Assembly: GCA_028023455.1 (NCBI GenBank)
Contig: JAQFVV010000320.1
Location: 870,001-934,000 of the forward strand
Direction: 5' to 3'
From: Epiperipatus broadwayi
Taxonomy: Eukaryota; Onychophora; Udeonychophora; Euonychophora; Peripatidae
Length of the DNA stretch: 64,000 nt
The stretch's first letter is position 1; each line of letters starts with the position of its first letter. The position numbers and the translations under genes are program-made. Shown here piece by piece: positions 25,167-36,569 of the stretch. The notes beneath the pieces were generated by a model. The model was not told the origin of the DNA, did not search any database, and saw nothing but the letters and a program-made list of their open reading frames with translations.

Positions 25167-25370
25167 AATCACATACATGAATGAGATCACTTAAAACACT
25201 GGTTGGCTTTGTTATATTTGCATAAGAGTGAGAATATGCCTGTATGATTGTCAAGAATATATCTCTGAAAAATAGTGGCAAAAGTAGCATGTTGGATGGT
25301 TTAGCCATATTTCCCATACTTTTATTCAGTAGGAGTGCCTGAAATGGATCCCCAGTAGGAAAAGTATCTA
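25167..25370 (-). CDS. Exon-like block B of an unidentified split gene
   Basis: A 204-bp block. The acceptor is CTCATTATCTCTCACAAAG and the donor GATT|GTAAGT, a full consensus. It encodes VDTFPTGDPFQALLLNKSMG, then a run including LLLPLFFRDIFLTIIQAYSH, and ends LSDLIHVCD plus one base. The frame happens to stay open about 60 bases upstream of the acceptor. Starting the exon at the acceptor keeps it in phase with block A. It has no cysteine-pair or catalytic motif that I recognise. The hydrophobic and helical character resembles HEAT/armadillo-type proteins, but that is inference only. Confidence 0.5.
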
Positions 25371-25533
25371 CTTTGTGAGAGATAATGAGGAATGGGAGTA
25401 CACATTCCAAAGATCCCAATGTACATGGCAAAGAAAGAAAATCAATAAATTAAACAATTGTAAAGATATTTTATAATGCCTAAAACATATAGATAGTTTG
25501 TGTCACTAACGATTACAATAAACAAATTAATAC

Positions 25534-25657
25534 CTGTTTAAAATAATCTGCTATCAGACACAATACACAAACCCTCCAGGCACTTAACCAATGCTGGATG
25601 AATATAAAATGGGTCATGATCTAAACTAAAGGGAATAAATTGCTCTCTTCCACATTT
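25534..25657 (-). CDS. Exon-like block A of an unidentified split gene (one in-frame stop)
   Basis: A 124-bp block after an acceptor ATATTTTAG, with donor AACAG|GTATTA. In phase 0 it encodes KCGREQFIPFSLDHDPFYIH, then PALVKCLEGLCIVSDSRLF, then a TAA two codons before the donor. Joined to block B the frame runs on without shift. An alternative donor (GGAGG|GTTTGT) 5' of the stop leaves the same phase and would avoid the TAA. So either the upstream donor is used, the stop is a polymorphism or error, or the gene is decaying. No upstream exon was confidently found. Confidence 0.45.
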
Positions 25658-25659
25658 CT

Positions 25660-27105
25660 AAAATATCTCCCTACATTTCGACCATGATTAATACACATAC
25701 CATTTGACATATTGTTTATATAAAATAAAATTACTGATCACACACTTGCTGATAAATCTTAAATATTAAATTCATTTATGATAGATTTTACTTAAATAAA
25801 TTGGCAAAACATATTTGAATGATTAGGTAAGGGTTTAAATTATAGTTAATGAGGGTAGTTAAGTTTAGGCCTTAAAGCTTCACCTGTCATTTAAAGAGAC
25901 AACAGCATTATATGAAATAATTGGTATAAAACCAAGAAAGTTTTATGATAATTAACTTTAAAGAAAATTTTATGTCTCCAACAATTTAATAGCAGAAAAC
26001 CATGAGGAATGAAGTTGAAACTTACTCACTGGATTTGATATCAACTTAATATATTAAAATGAAATCAAAATAACAAACTAAAAGTGAAATAAATTTCAAT
26101 CTAAATTGTTGCACCAAAGTTAAAATGAAATTAATACAGCTTTAAATCAGATTGTATAGACATTAGTGAATATTTACAGAATAGTCTTAAGGAAATAAGA
26201 ACAGAAAACTTACAAGTATAGTTTTAAATTAAGATGTTAAATTAATAAAGGGCAGCAATGTAGACATTTATCTTGGTCAACTTGATGCAAAGAAAATGGT
26301 CAGTAGATCATGATCATATAATAGTTTTTTTGGAAACAGATATCAGTTGATAATTAAAGTTCAAATTCAGGCAAATGAACTCGGTAGAACTCTGTTGGAC
26401 CCAGTTGTTTCGGGCCTCAGCATTAGGAGTTGGAAGACGAGAATCACAGGGGCATGGGAAGCAAACAGTCATACTCCAACATAATTTTATTTCACAATTT
26501 ACACCAGCTTGGACAATGTTAGCACTCTAACAGAAAATCAAAGAAAGATTGAACTGATAGATAAAATTTCGCTATTTATACATAATGACCCTTTCTTTCC
26601 CTTACATTTTTATTTAGATGTTAAATCTGATTAAATTCTTGCTAGCCATTGTCTCAAACTCAGTATACTTGGTTATAATTGATCCACATTTCCCTATATG
26701 GCAATGAAAAACCGATCAATTAGCCAAGTGGAATTTAAATAAAAAATAGACTTTTGTGCTTATAAAATTTTATACCTTCTTTTAAAGTAAATTCCCATAT
26801 ATGGTAATGAAAAACTGATCAATTAGCCAAGTAGAAAAAAATGAAAACCAAAAAAAAAATAATTATGTCCAAAACAAACAACAACAGTATATTAAAAAGA
26901 AAAAAATTACAGCCGTATGTCAAAATACGATCTATTAAATAAAAAAAAAAAATTTAGCGGCCCGATAATGTTATATCGCTCTGTTTTTAACTAGAAACAG
27001 CACCACCAAAGGCTGCACAGTTAATACTTTACAAATACCCAAATATATAATAAAAACCAAAAAACTAAAATATTTCTTGCAATAATTGCATTTTCTGAAT
27101 TGTCA
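25660..27105. other. Mostly non-coding, with one unassigned open segment
   Basis: 26345-26480 is GC-richer and open on the minus strand (contains SRLPTPNAEARNNWVQQSST). It lacks a convincing donor and could be either an upstream exon of the split gene or part of a dispersed repeat. Position 26690-26830 holds a duplicated motif (GAAAAACNGATCAATTAGCC twice, about 110 bp apart). Confidence 0.3.
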
Positions 27106-28640
27106 AAGCATTTTAAATATAGCAGTGTTTCAGTTAAATCTATAAAGAAAGAAAAATATCCAAGAAATGATGTGATTATTATTGATATCTTAAAAATGGA
27201 AAATGAAATAGAAAAACTGTTGGTAAAATTATATATTAAATGTTCAAATGGTAAAGATATGTCAGGTGATTAAAAAAATGCAGTTGTGATGTACATTTTT
27301 AAGAAAGATGATAAAGAAGATATTAGAAATTACAAACATCTTTTATCAGTTCTATACAAGATTTTTACCCGGATAATTACAACTCATTTGCAGCAAATTT
27401 TGCATTCAACTTATCCAAAAGAGCAAGCTGGATTTTAGAGTGGATCACATTCAAATATGGAGTTTTGTTTTAGAAAAAATAAATGAATATATGCCATTTC
27501 ATTTTGTTTTTTGTAGATTATGATAAACATGTTTTTAGCAGTTAAAGTTTTAGACCATCAAGAAATAAACTCAGAATATTGTATTTTGAAAAATATCCAA
27601 ATGCAACAGAAGTAATTAGAATACTGAAATGGCACTAAAATTAACATTGATATGTATATATCACAACTTGTCTTTGTATTTTAAAAACTTTTCAAATAGT
27701 TTTGTAAGAAAGTATTTTGTGGCTTAAAATGGAAAATTAAAAAAATAAAAATACATTGAGATTATTTAAATGATCTACATTTTGCAGATGATGGTTGGTT
27801 AGTTCTTTTGAATAATGCTTCCAAGCATAGAAAAATATTTTAAGAGTTACTAGATGAAAATAAAAAAATAAGACTAATGAAAAATGCTGAAAAGACTAAA
27901 ATAATGTTCAATGAATTTATTTAGAAAAAGGTAAAGATTAATAACCATGAATTAGATGAAGTTAACAATTACAAATATCTTGGTCAGCTTTTTAATACAT
28001 TGGATGAAATTAATTATAGAATTAAATTTGGGATGGAATGCTTTTTTTTCATGTGTCAAAGCATTGGCCAGGAAGTGAATCTGCAATCCCAAGACAACTG
28101 CTTGTAAGGCAGCTGTGCTGACCACTCTACCACCAACACTTGATGGGATGGAATGCGTTTGACAGAAATAATTTAATATTAAAAAAAATGCTTATGACTT
28201 TGAAAAAAAAAGTTTTTTAATAGAAGTGTTGACTAGTTCTTATATATAATTCCAAGACGTGGATATTTATTAGAAGAGCACTATAAATGGATGCTTCGGG
28301 TCACAAAATAAAATATAGAAAAATGTATGTTGGAAGTAGCAAGAAGAGTTGAAAATGAAATATGTGAATAAGCAAAACAGACATCATTGATAGGATTAAG
28401 AGAAATGGAATTAGTCCGGGTATATTGCTAGAAGAAGTGATGAAATTTTAAACTGGATTCCAAGAGATTGTAAAAGACCTAGAAAGAGACCACATGTGAA
28501 ATGAATAGGTAACATAAAAAAATGTACTGCTATAATGTGAAGAAGAGCTATGGATCAGAATAACTAATATAAACCTGAAAGGACCTTAATTCTGCAGTGA
28601 TTGTTTAAAAATGACTATAATTATCAACATTATACCTAAT
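27106..28640 (+). pseudogene. Decayed LINE (reverse transcriptase), interrupted by a SINE
   Basis: Plus-strand fragments follow the order of a LINE reverse transcriptase. KLYIKCSNGKDMSGD is at about 27220. VVMYIFKKDDKEDIRNYK is at 27283-27340, the conserved segment before RT domain 1. YPKEQAGF then a stop and SGSHS follow at about 27410. The catalytic LHFADD box is at 27776-27790. NNYKYLGQLFNTLD is at about 27970. After the SINE insertion come WNAFDR and then ARRSDEILNWIPRDCKRPRK at about 28430-28500. Many stops make it dead. The same family occurs in antisense at 55330-57240 and as a tail at 38030-38345. Endonuclease sequence is not evident. Confidence 0.8.
28042..28143 (-). mobile_element. 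tRNA-derived SINE, copy 4, inserted in a LINE with 13-bp target duplication
   Basis: A full-length copy of 102 bp. On the minus strand it begins TCAAGTGTTGGTGGTAGAGT and ends GCTTTGACACATGAAAAAAAA. A perfect 13-bp repeat, TGGGATGGAATGC, flanks it (28029-28041 and 28144-28156). Removing one copy restores the LINE reading K-F-G-W-N-A-F-D, so the SINE came after the LINE. This copy fixes both ends of the family. Confidence 0.93.
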
Positions 28641-30443
28641 GGAATTATAATAACCATTCATTATTAAGTTTTTTCTTTAATATTAAATTAAGTTATAAAA
28701 TCAATTTATAGATACTCGAAATGTTTAAATTAAATCTTAAAACATTTTAAATTCAAAATACTTAAATATACAAATAAATTATTTACCCGTTGCATTTTAT
28801 TTCATCGGCATATTTCTACATATTTAGCAATATTTTTTTTTAAACATATATATAACAGTAAGAATAAACTTATAAACAAACGAACAAAAGAGGATAAAAT
28901 CACAGGTCATGAGAAGATATGGCTTCAGTGGATTATCAAATGCAAAACTTTTTGCAACAGAAGAAGAAAAGTTTTGGACAATCTTCTCACATTTATTTTT
29001 ATTTTTCAGTTTAAAAAGAAAACAAAATTATTACTGTTTCTTTTCATTGAGTTATATTTTAATAAGGAAAATGCATGATTGCATGAAATAATTGTTTTAG
29101 GGACTGAATAATTTTTTAATCAAGAGAAGATAGATGTGTGTGTGTGTGCGTGAGGGGGGGGGTGTATTTCCATTGAAAATATTTCAAAATCTTTTTAAAA
29201 AATATTTTATTTATGCATTTTTCTGATATCAATTAAAAAAAAAAAAAAATTGTACCTTCTTTTAATGCCTATCCAAAATTTCACCATCTCATGTAGAAAT
29301 TATTTCTATACTCACTCCTTTTTTGAGATTTATTTAAATACGCTTTCTCTTTCTATTATTTCTAATTGCATCCATGCTATATATATATTATGTCTGTATT
29401 GTTCTCGGACTTTTATAACTTGATTACATCAGTGAAAAATGCGAGATTAATTACTTTCTCTGGGTTGATAAAACAATCACTTTCATTTTATTGTCTCTCA
29501 TTACATACATTTTATTTTGACACAAGCACCAGCACTCATTTCTACGCCATCTGGATTGTTGATTGTTTTCTAAAATCCCATTTTACGTAGCACCTGCCCA
29601 ATTTTATAAAACCAACAAATTAATTATTTTGTTTTTCATGTTGCTCCTCACACACAAAATATTTTACTCAAACAAAATTAAATTAGGGTTTATAATAATA
29701 AAAACTTTTTAATTTTATATTTCTTTTTCTTTATCATGCATAGTTTGTAAGCACAAAAATATATCTTAAAAAAAAAATTACATCAGTGTATTAGAACAAA
29801 TATACGTAACTAAAACCTTGCGTGAAGTCCCGATCCCAAGTCGCAGCGCCAAACTGCGCAGGGCATTCCTATGTTGCTTAAATCAATGCATTATCTATCT
29901 GACAATAGAGAATAATGCATTGATACAAATAGCACAAGGAAATTTTATCATTTCTTAACATTATGTTAATGATTTATATACGTAATATAAAAATTCACTA
30001 ACACACACAACAATAATCAAAGCATCATATACTAAAAATAATATCAAATTAACATTTAAAAACGTAGCAATAAAAAAAATCATGGCTTTATCCCATTTTT
30101 ATCTAATACATTTTGGCAAGCTTCATGCTAATAATTATTTCAGTTTGCTAGAAATTTGAATCTACATTTTTTAAATGCATATATTCAACAGCAATATGTA
30201 GATATTGTTTTTATTATATCTATAAATAGAATAAATTACTACCAACCAACATTCATAATTTATTAATAAAACGAAAATATTAATTTCACTTGAATTAATA
30301 TAACAGTTTGTATAACAAGCATCAGATATTAAAAATAATTTATAAATTACAAGATTAATTTAATTTAAAGTTGTAAATTAATTTTATTTTTAATATCCCA
30401 TGCTTCTATTATTATTGACATGAGATTATCTTTACATTACATA
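28641..30443. other. AT-rich non-coding stretch with short homopolymer and GT runs
   Basis: A (TG)n and G8 run lies at 29134-29163. A small GC-rich patch at 29818-29870 precedes a short hairpin built on ATGCATTATCTATCTGACAA/ATAGAGAATAATGCAT (about 29886-29920). No gene recognised. Confidence 0.35.
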
Positions 30444-30945
30444 TTAAACAAGGCAAAACTCTCCATACAGTAGTGCCACCCTGTGTCAACCAGAGTAATC
30501 AATGGATGCCAGAAGGCTTGTGCATAAAATCCCTATCTAATGCCTACTCATCCAATATCCCCAGATTAGTTTCTGGCTTGTGGCCTTCATCAGCCTTGGA
30601 TCTGAGAGCACTGCACCTAGATCTTAGGATCTAATTCAACTTTCCAGCGGCCATCTTTTAACTCTACTTAACTACAAAACTATGAAATTGAAAACACAAT
30701 AATATTTTAAATCTAAACTCAGTAACTTATATAGTCACATGGGTCTGAACTCAGTTCAGCACCCATACCTTTTGGTGTCTTTGACTCTTAAATAACCATA
30801 GCCACCACTATCCTATTAGGCAGGATTGATGTTAAACCACTAAACATCACATGATCACTATTTCTTATACTAGCACATAATTGTTAATAAACAAGACAAA
30901 ACTCTCCATACAGTAGTGCCACTCTGATTACTCTGATTATTCTGG
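30444..30945. mobile_element. TTAA-family foldback remnant (two same-direction ends)
   Basis: At 30444 TTAA is followed by ACAAGGCAAAACTCTCCATA and the GTAGTGCCACC...ATGCCAGAAGGCTTGTGCAT body, also found at 48059. It runs through TTCTGGCTTGTGGCCTTCAT to about 30640. A second start of the same end (ACAAGACAAAACTCTCCATA) lies at 30889-30945. The complementary arm present in the 48059 copy is largely missing, so this is a deleted copy followed by an end fragment. Confidence 0.7.
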
Positions 30946-32200
30946 TTTTACATCACATATTACAATTTTGTTTGTATTTTGTAACATACACACATATTAG
31001 ATAAAACGTTAACATATATATAATTTTTGGAATAATTTTTGAACACACATTTAAAAGAATTCCTATTTTAGAATGAAAATAAACCAAATTATATTTTATA
31101 AAATGCAGGCTTTTTTTTTTTTTTTTTAACAAAATATAGCATTTAATTAAAATGCTGTTTCGTTATAATTACTTTGAAATATTAAAAGAATCTTCTTATT
31201 GTATTATCTGAGAATTTTTACGTTAGCATGCTTTTTATCAGTGTACAATATTAAATAAAATATTAGACTAAGGAATATTTACTCTATTTTTCAGACTAAA
31301 TCAATTTTGAGTCTTTATATTATCATGCTTTTTATTAGTGTACAATATTTAATAAGATATCACTCTAAGGAATACTTATTCTATTATTCAGACTAAATCA
31401 ATTTTCTAAGTATTACTGTATTACATCTGCTTTTTCTAATAATTTTTCTACTTTCATCTCCTATTCTTTAACAAACATTTGTTTTTATTCTTAACTGATA
31501 AAAAGTGAGAAAGATTTATTCACGCAATACCATCATATCAGAAAAATATATTGTCTACCGAATCTTCTTTCTTTTCATATTAGATCCATTTTTTCCCCCT
31601 AAACATTTATCATTTAAGAAAATGTTAAAGAAATGACAACTAACCAAAAATTCTTACTACTCAACTCAATTTTATCTTTCCTCTGAATGAACAGTTCAGT
31701 TTTATGTGTTAGTTTTCTCTTCTAATTTAATCCTTCCTTTCCATTAGAATAACCCAATCTTCCCTTTCAAAGGCTGTTTTTAGATCAATGATATATATAT
31801 ATATACTTTCAAAAGCTATTTTTCAAGAATATAAGTAAATTACCATTAATCTGAACTGTATTTGATTAATAATAATAAATTAAGTTCAATATCTGACAAT
31901 AAAGAGAAATAATTTCTGACTAGATAAAAGATGATTGATAATTATTTGTATATTTACTAAAAAACTGTAATTAATATGGGTTTGAAATAATAATAATTCT
32001 GAAAAATAATAATAAACAACCACTTAAAAATAAGTATGGCCATTCCACCCACCACCTCCCCAAAAAAAAATAAAGGAGAGAGGGAGAAACTAGAAATAAG
32101 TTTTGTGATGAGTATACAAACCAAACTATTAACCACAAATACGTTTACATATAAAACATAGTGTCCATTTTTTCTATTTACTTGATATTTTATGATGTTG
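30946..32200. other. AT-rich non-coding stretch with a local duplication
   Basis: A direct duplication of about 110 bp occurs at roughly 31215-31400. ATCATGCTTTTTATTAGTGT / GCATGCTTTTTATCAGTGTA leads in both copies into TATT(C)AGACTAAATCAATTTT. A TA tract lies at 31789-31805. No gene. Confidence 0.45.
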
Positions 32201-35045
32201 TTTTTAGTTTCCTCAGCAGAAAACTTGCCTTTCTGAAATATTTTAACACTATGTCAAATTGTAACTCTCCAATGTATTCTATTCTTGATTATATCTTCTG
32301 AATGGGAATAATCAACATGGCACTTCTTTAGAATGTGAGAAATCTTTATAACATAAATGGGATTTACCTCTCCCATGAAAATCACAAGTTCACCATAAAA
32401 TAAATACTCTTTCAGGAACACTTTCATGGTTCATCCATTTTACATGTCCAATCCAATGAAGATATGATTTTACAATAGTGCACATAATAGTATTGCATCC
32501 AACAAGCTAAAGAACATATTGATTGGTTCTGTGATCTTGCCATTGCATTTTTTAAATTTTACAGAGCATCTTTAAATGAAAATTTTTTAATGCATTTATA
32601 TTTTGCCAATAACTTTTCCAGTGCTTCCTTTTATACTTAATTTCATAAGGTATTTTTCTGTAATCAAATACTCTACCTTTTAACTCATTAAAAGCAGCAT
32701 ATTAGGATGTCCATTGTACCTCAACATCTAGCCCACCTTTTTACTTATAAACTACTAATGTATTTAAATTGGTTTATATTCTCAAAGTTGATAATCACCC
32801 AAGCTAAAGGTTGCAGAGAATATCTGTCAGTGGCTTATAAAAAACTTTTTTGAACATTAATTAATAAATCAGTCATTATATATTGCATTGAAATGTTAAA
32901 AATATTCTATTCTGTCTTTTGAACTGGCAAAAAATACAATTATCAGTATACTATAAATCCAGAATCCAAGAAGATGAAGTTCTTGATTTTGTTTTTAATT
33001 GGTTCAAATTAAAAACTTCATCTAACCTGTATGATATATTAATTACCATTTAATTAAGTCACATATCTAGAAACAATTCCAAAGTCCAATGCCATAGAAA
33101 TTAAAAACAATATTGGCACAAGTACACCTTCATGTTTAACACCAGTTTTCACTTCAAATGCCTCAAATTTTCTATCTGCAGTAAGAATACATTCTCTCAT
33201 TCCATCATTTGGAAGATGTATAATACAAATAAATTTTGGTGGACAACCAATTAATTTCAAATAATGCTGTAAACCTATTCCATCAACTGAATCAAATGCT
33301 TTGACCAAATCAATAAAAGCACTATATAAATTCTTCCATTGTTCCTAATACTTTTTTAACATTTGTCTTGCAGACAACATCATGATTATAGTAGTTCTTG
33401 GTTCTCTAAAACCACATTGAGTCTTTGCTAATCATTCATCTATAACTGGAAACAACCTATTCAACAAAATTCTTGAAAGTATCTTTGCTGTAAAAGATGA
33501 TGATGATGATAATAATAATGATGATGATGATGATAATAATAATAATAATAATTGCTACAATCTTATCTAGTCCCTTTGTTTTTAAAAATTGAAACAATTA
33601 AAAATATTATTAAAATCAGGTAGCACCTTATGGGTCCAGATATTCCTAAAAAAATTCTAGTATTTTTAAAGCTAAGATATCATCATCATATCTAGGTATT
33701 TCGTCAGGACCTGCAACTTTTCCATTTCTAAAATTGTATACAAAGGGCTGTTTTGACTTCATTAAACTGGATATCTTTGTTCAAATCTAAATGAGTAGAC
33801 AAAATGAATATATCATTAAAATTTGTCACCTCAATTCTTATATCACAATTTAAAAAATAATCAAAATACTTCTTTTACCTGCTTAATATATCATTATCAT
33901 CATGCGAGAGATTGGCCTTGCTGAATTTAATAGGATTGTGATACCATTGGTCAGGTCCATATTTTGCTTTCAATACATTAAAAAAGATATAGAGTGACCA
34001 CAGTCAGTGAATGTTTATATCTTACTTTGTAATTTTAATCCATTACTTAGTTTTAAGGATTTTTATCAATAATTAAACTTCTTTCTTATAAATTTCTATA
34101 ATTATCAAAGTCTACATTATTCTGCCAAGCAAAAAGTAAGACATTTTCTTTTAATTAAATCATTAATAATAAGATGATTGTCAAAAAATCAGTCATGATT
34201 TTTTTTTAGTGAAATCAAGAATAGATTTACTTGTATCCGTAACACCCTACTTAAAAGAATTCCATACTTCAGTGATATGACAATTTTGAATATCCAAATT
34301 ATCAATTTTAGTGCTTAATAGCTGAAGTTTAGTATAGTAGGTTCTTTTAAAGAATGAACATTAATTTTCTTGTGAATATGATTGGAATAATATCAATTTA
34401 TTAATGAAGCTATCGTTTTAATCTTGGATTATACTAATCTATGATCTGTCCAACATTATCTGCTTATAAGTACTAACATAATATAACTCTTGCATTCTGA
34501 TTTCTGTTATATAAACTATTAAATGTCATTGTTTTTAGCATGGGTGCATCCATGTATCATTATAATGGTTTTTCTGTCTAAACAAAATGTGTAGTAGTCA
34601 ATTAATATGTTGTGCATAAATTTAATAAACACAAATCATTTGAATTTGCAGCATTAATACCATTCTTTCCAATAACTTTTGATTTACTATTTGTACCAAA
34701 ATGTACATTAAAGTCTCCCAAAAAAAATATTGATCTTTTAATATAATTTCATCCAACAAGGAATAAAAGCTTTCTTTTACTGAATTTTGTGAATCTAAGA
34801 TTGGAACATAGACATTAATAAAATGAGCATTGATGTCATCATAGAAAGTGAGAATGCCAACAATAAAAGCTAGTAAATATAGGCTTTTGCAAATGCAATA
34901 CCATGACTTTTCTTTTCATGACTAATCTGCATTTCCAAAAAATCTTCTATCCACCCATCTGATCTATTAAAGTTTCTTCCTTGTGGAAATGAGATCAATT
35001 TTCACAGCTTCTTTCCAGTTCTCCATTCTGTTCTTGGAGATTTTG
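32201..35045 (-). pseudogene. Decayed LINE with endonuclease and reverse-transcriptase remnants (second family)
   Basis: Reading right to left, the 35040-34560 region retains endonuclease-like pieces such as GDFNVHFGT-like and QISHEKKSHGIAFAKA. From 33480 the RT part reads KILSRILLNRLFPVIDE, then QCGFREPRTT, then ALIDLVKAFDSVD-type motif A (33308-33270). It continues with LIGCPPKFICIIH and FEVKTGVKHEGVLVPILF. About 32480-32340 matches the usual tail with IGHVKWMNHESVPERVFYGE. Stops and frameshifts are frequent, and an expanded (ATC/ATT)n tract sits in the RT at 33498-33552. The tail differs from the LINE at 27106, so this is another family. It is inactive. Confidence 0.8.
33498..33552. repeat. 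(ATG/ATA)n microsatellite inside a LINE relic
   Basis: GATGATGATGATAATAATAA-type trinucleotide tract of about 55 bp interrupts the reverse-transcriptase relic between KILSRILL and the preceding domain. Confidence 0.85.
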
Positions 35046-35640
35046 TACCAAAAAAAAAATTTGCACATTTCATATATTATATTTAGAATATTTAGAAAAA
35101 AATACATTTGTAATGCTTACTCTTAATATTACCACTGCTTTAACACTATTATTGCTATTGTTACTATTACCATCAATGAAATGAGTACTCTGTCAGATGT
35201 AACAATCTAGCCATTCTGTATAAAGTATACTTTTTTAGATCACATTATCTAAACCCTTTCACTAGATAGTAGGCAGGGGAGATCCCTAAATAGGGTTGCT
35301 TAACCATAAAGTCTTGGCCAGATAAAAATTCTATCTTACTGAAATCTAGTTCCAAAGCAAATAAATAATTAGTGATTGTACTGCCTCAAATAAAGATCCC
35401 ACCGAGGAATTCCAGCCAATCACTGTTCTCCATTCTCCATTCACAAAGGTTTGAGCTATAAAAAAATTGGAATCAGAAATGTTGCATAAGCTATTAAAGG
35501 ATGTAAATGTTTCACAAATACACAATTTCATTGTCACAGTTAGTACAAGAAGTTATCTGATGGCATGAGAGGGTTCATGACAACTGGGCCTATAATAATT
35601 TATGTGACTTAAAAGGAAAAAAGGAGACAGAAGATGATGT
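35046..35640. other. Non-coding stretch with an unassigned minus-strand open segment
   Basis: 35537-35346 on the minus strand is open after a fair acceptor (CCAATTTTTTTATAG, ending 35456). It contains FVNGEWRTVIGWNSSVGSLF. No partner exon or family was recognised. Confidence 0.25.
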
Positions 35641-35900
35641 TTCTATCAAAAACAGCACAATCTTTGATAAACCAAGACTCTACTATTCAAGGCTGCAGGT
35701 CTTGGCTAGGCACCAATTGTTTGTAATTTCACCAATGGACTTTATAACTAAAGATCTTTCTGCGACTTATGGAGTCCATTAAAAACAGCACCCAACCTTT
35801 AATGAACCTATGTCCTATCATATACAGGCTGCAGAAGGTCTTGGTTAGGCACTATTTGTTTGTAATTATCTGCCACTTATAGAATCCATTGGCAGCCTGA
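35640..35900. repeat. Tandem duplication of about 130 bp
   Basis: Two direct, diverged copies share AAAACAGCAC, GGCTGCAGGTCTTGGCTAGG (second copy GGCTGCAGAAGGTCTTGGTT), TTTGTTTGTAATT and TTATGGAGTCCATT / TTATAGAATCCATT. It is non-coding. Confidence 0.7.
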
Positions 35901-36373
35901 ACTATAATACTCAAGTGGGCCTAAAATAGGTACTTGAAAAATGAATTAATATCTGTATGTATACATGTGTATGCAAGAGAAAAAAAATTGAAAGAATTAT
36001 GTAATGGAAAACTATCACTGATATTATGCTAAAGTGAATATTATTTGATCATTGGACGTGGTACTCTCTTCTTTTATAGCAGAATATAGTTTAATACCTC
36101 AATATTACCAAGCTATCATAAACTTTAATGGGTCTTTTACATCACTGTACTTAAAATACCTTATAACAACATAAACAATATATTATAGAAAATAATAAAA
36201 TTGAATCAATTACTGATTAAATTATAATGAAAAAATAAGTTGACCTCATATTTTCTCTATGTTATTAGATTTTTTTTTTAATATAAATTTTATTGTGAAT
36301 TAAATCAATGCCTTTGATTTCATCCATGACGAGAACAAGAATTTAATGTGCTATTTAGAATATAAGTAATTCT

Positions 36374-36567
36374 AAATAAATAATTAATCAAAATAAGATT
36401 GAAATAAACAACTATTAAGAATTGTATTATAATATTTATTGAACCGTCTCAATGAAGATAAATGCCGGTTTGAGGTCTCAATGGAGATGAATGGCGGTTC
36501 GATAAATATTATAATAAAATCCTTAATAGTTATTTATTTCAATCTTATTTTGATTGATTATTTATTT
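36374..36567. mobile_element. Foldback element with a duplicated loop motif
   Basis: The arms are near-perfect reverse complements: AAATAAATAATTAATCAAAA onward (36374-36444) and its complement ending TTGATTGATTATTTATTT (36500-36567). They close on a loop carrying two direct copies of TCTCAATGRAGATRAATGYC followed by GGTT (36447-36471 and 36477-36501). No coding capacity. It is a MITE-like hairpin of 194 bp. Confidence 0.8.
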
Positions 36568-36569
36568 GT

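Noticed and set aside
29886-29920. Short palindrome around ATGCATTATCTATCTGACAA
   Set aside because: Too short and isolated to call a microRNA precursor or MITE without small-RNA data.
35346-35537. Minus-strand open segment after a fair acceptor
   Set aside because: No donor with a partner and no recognised family. Left as unassigned.
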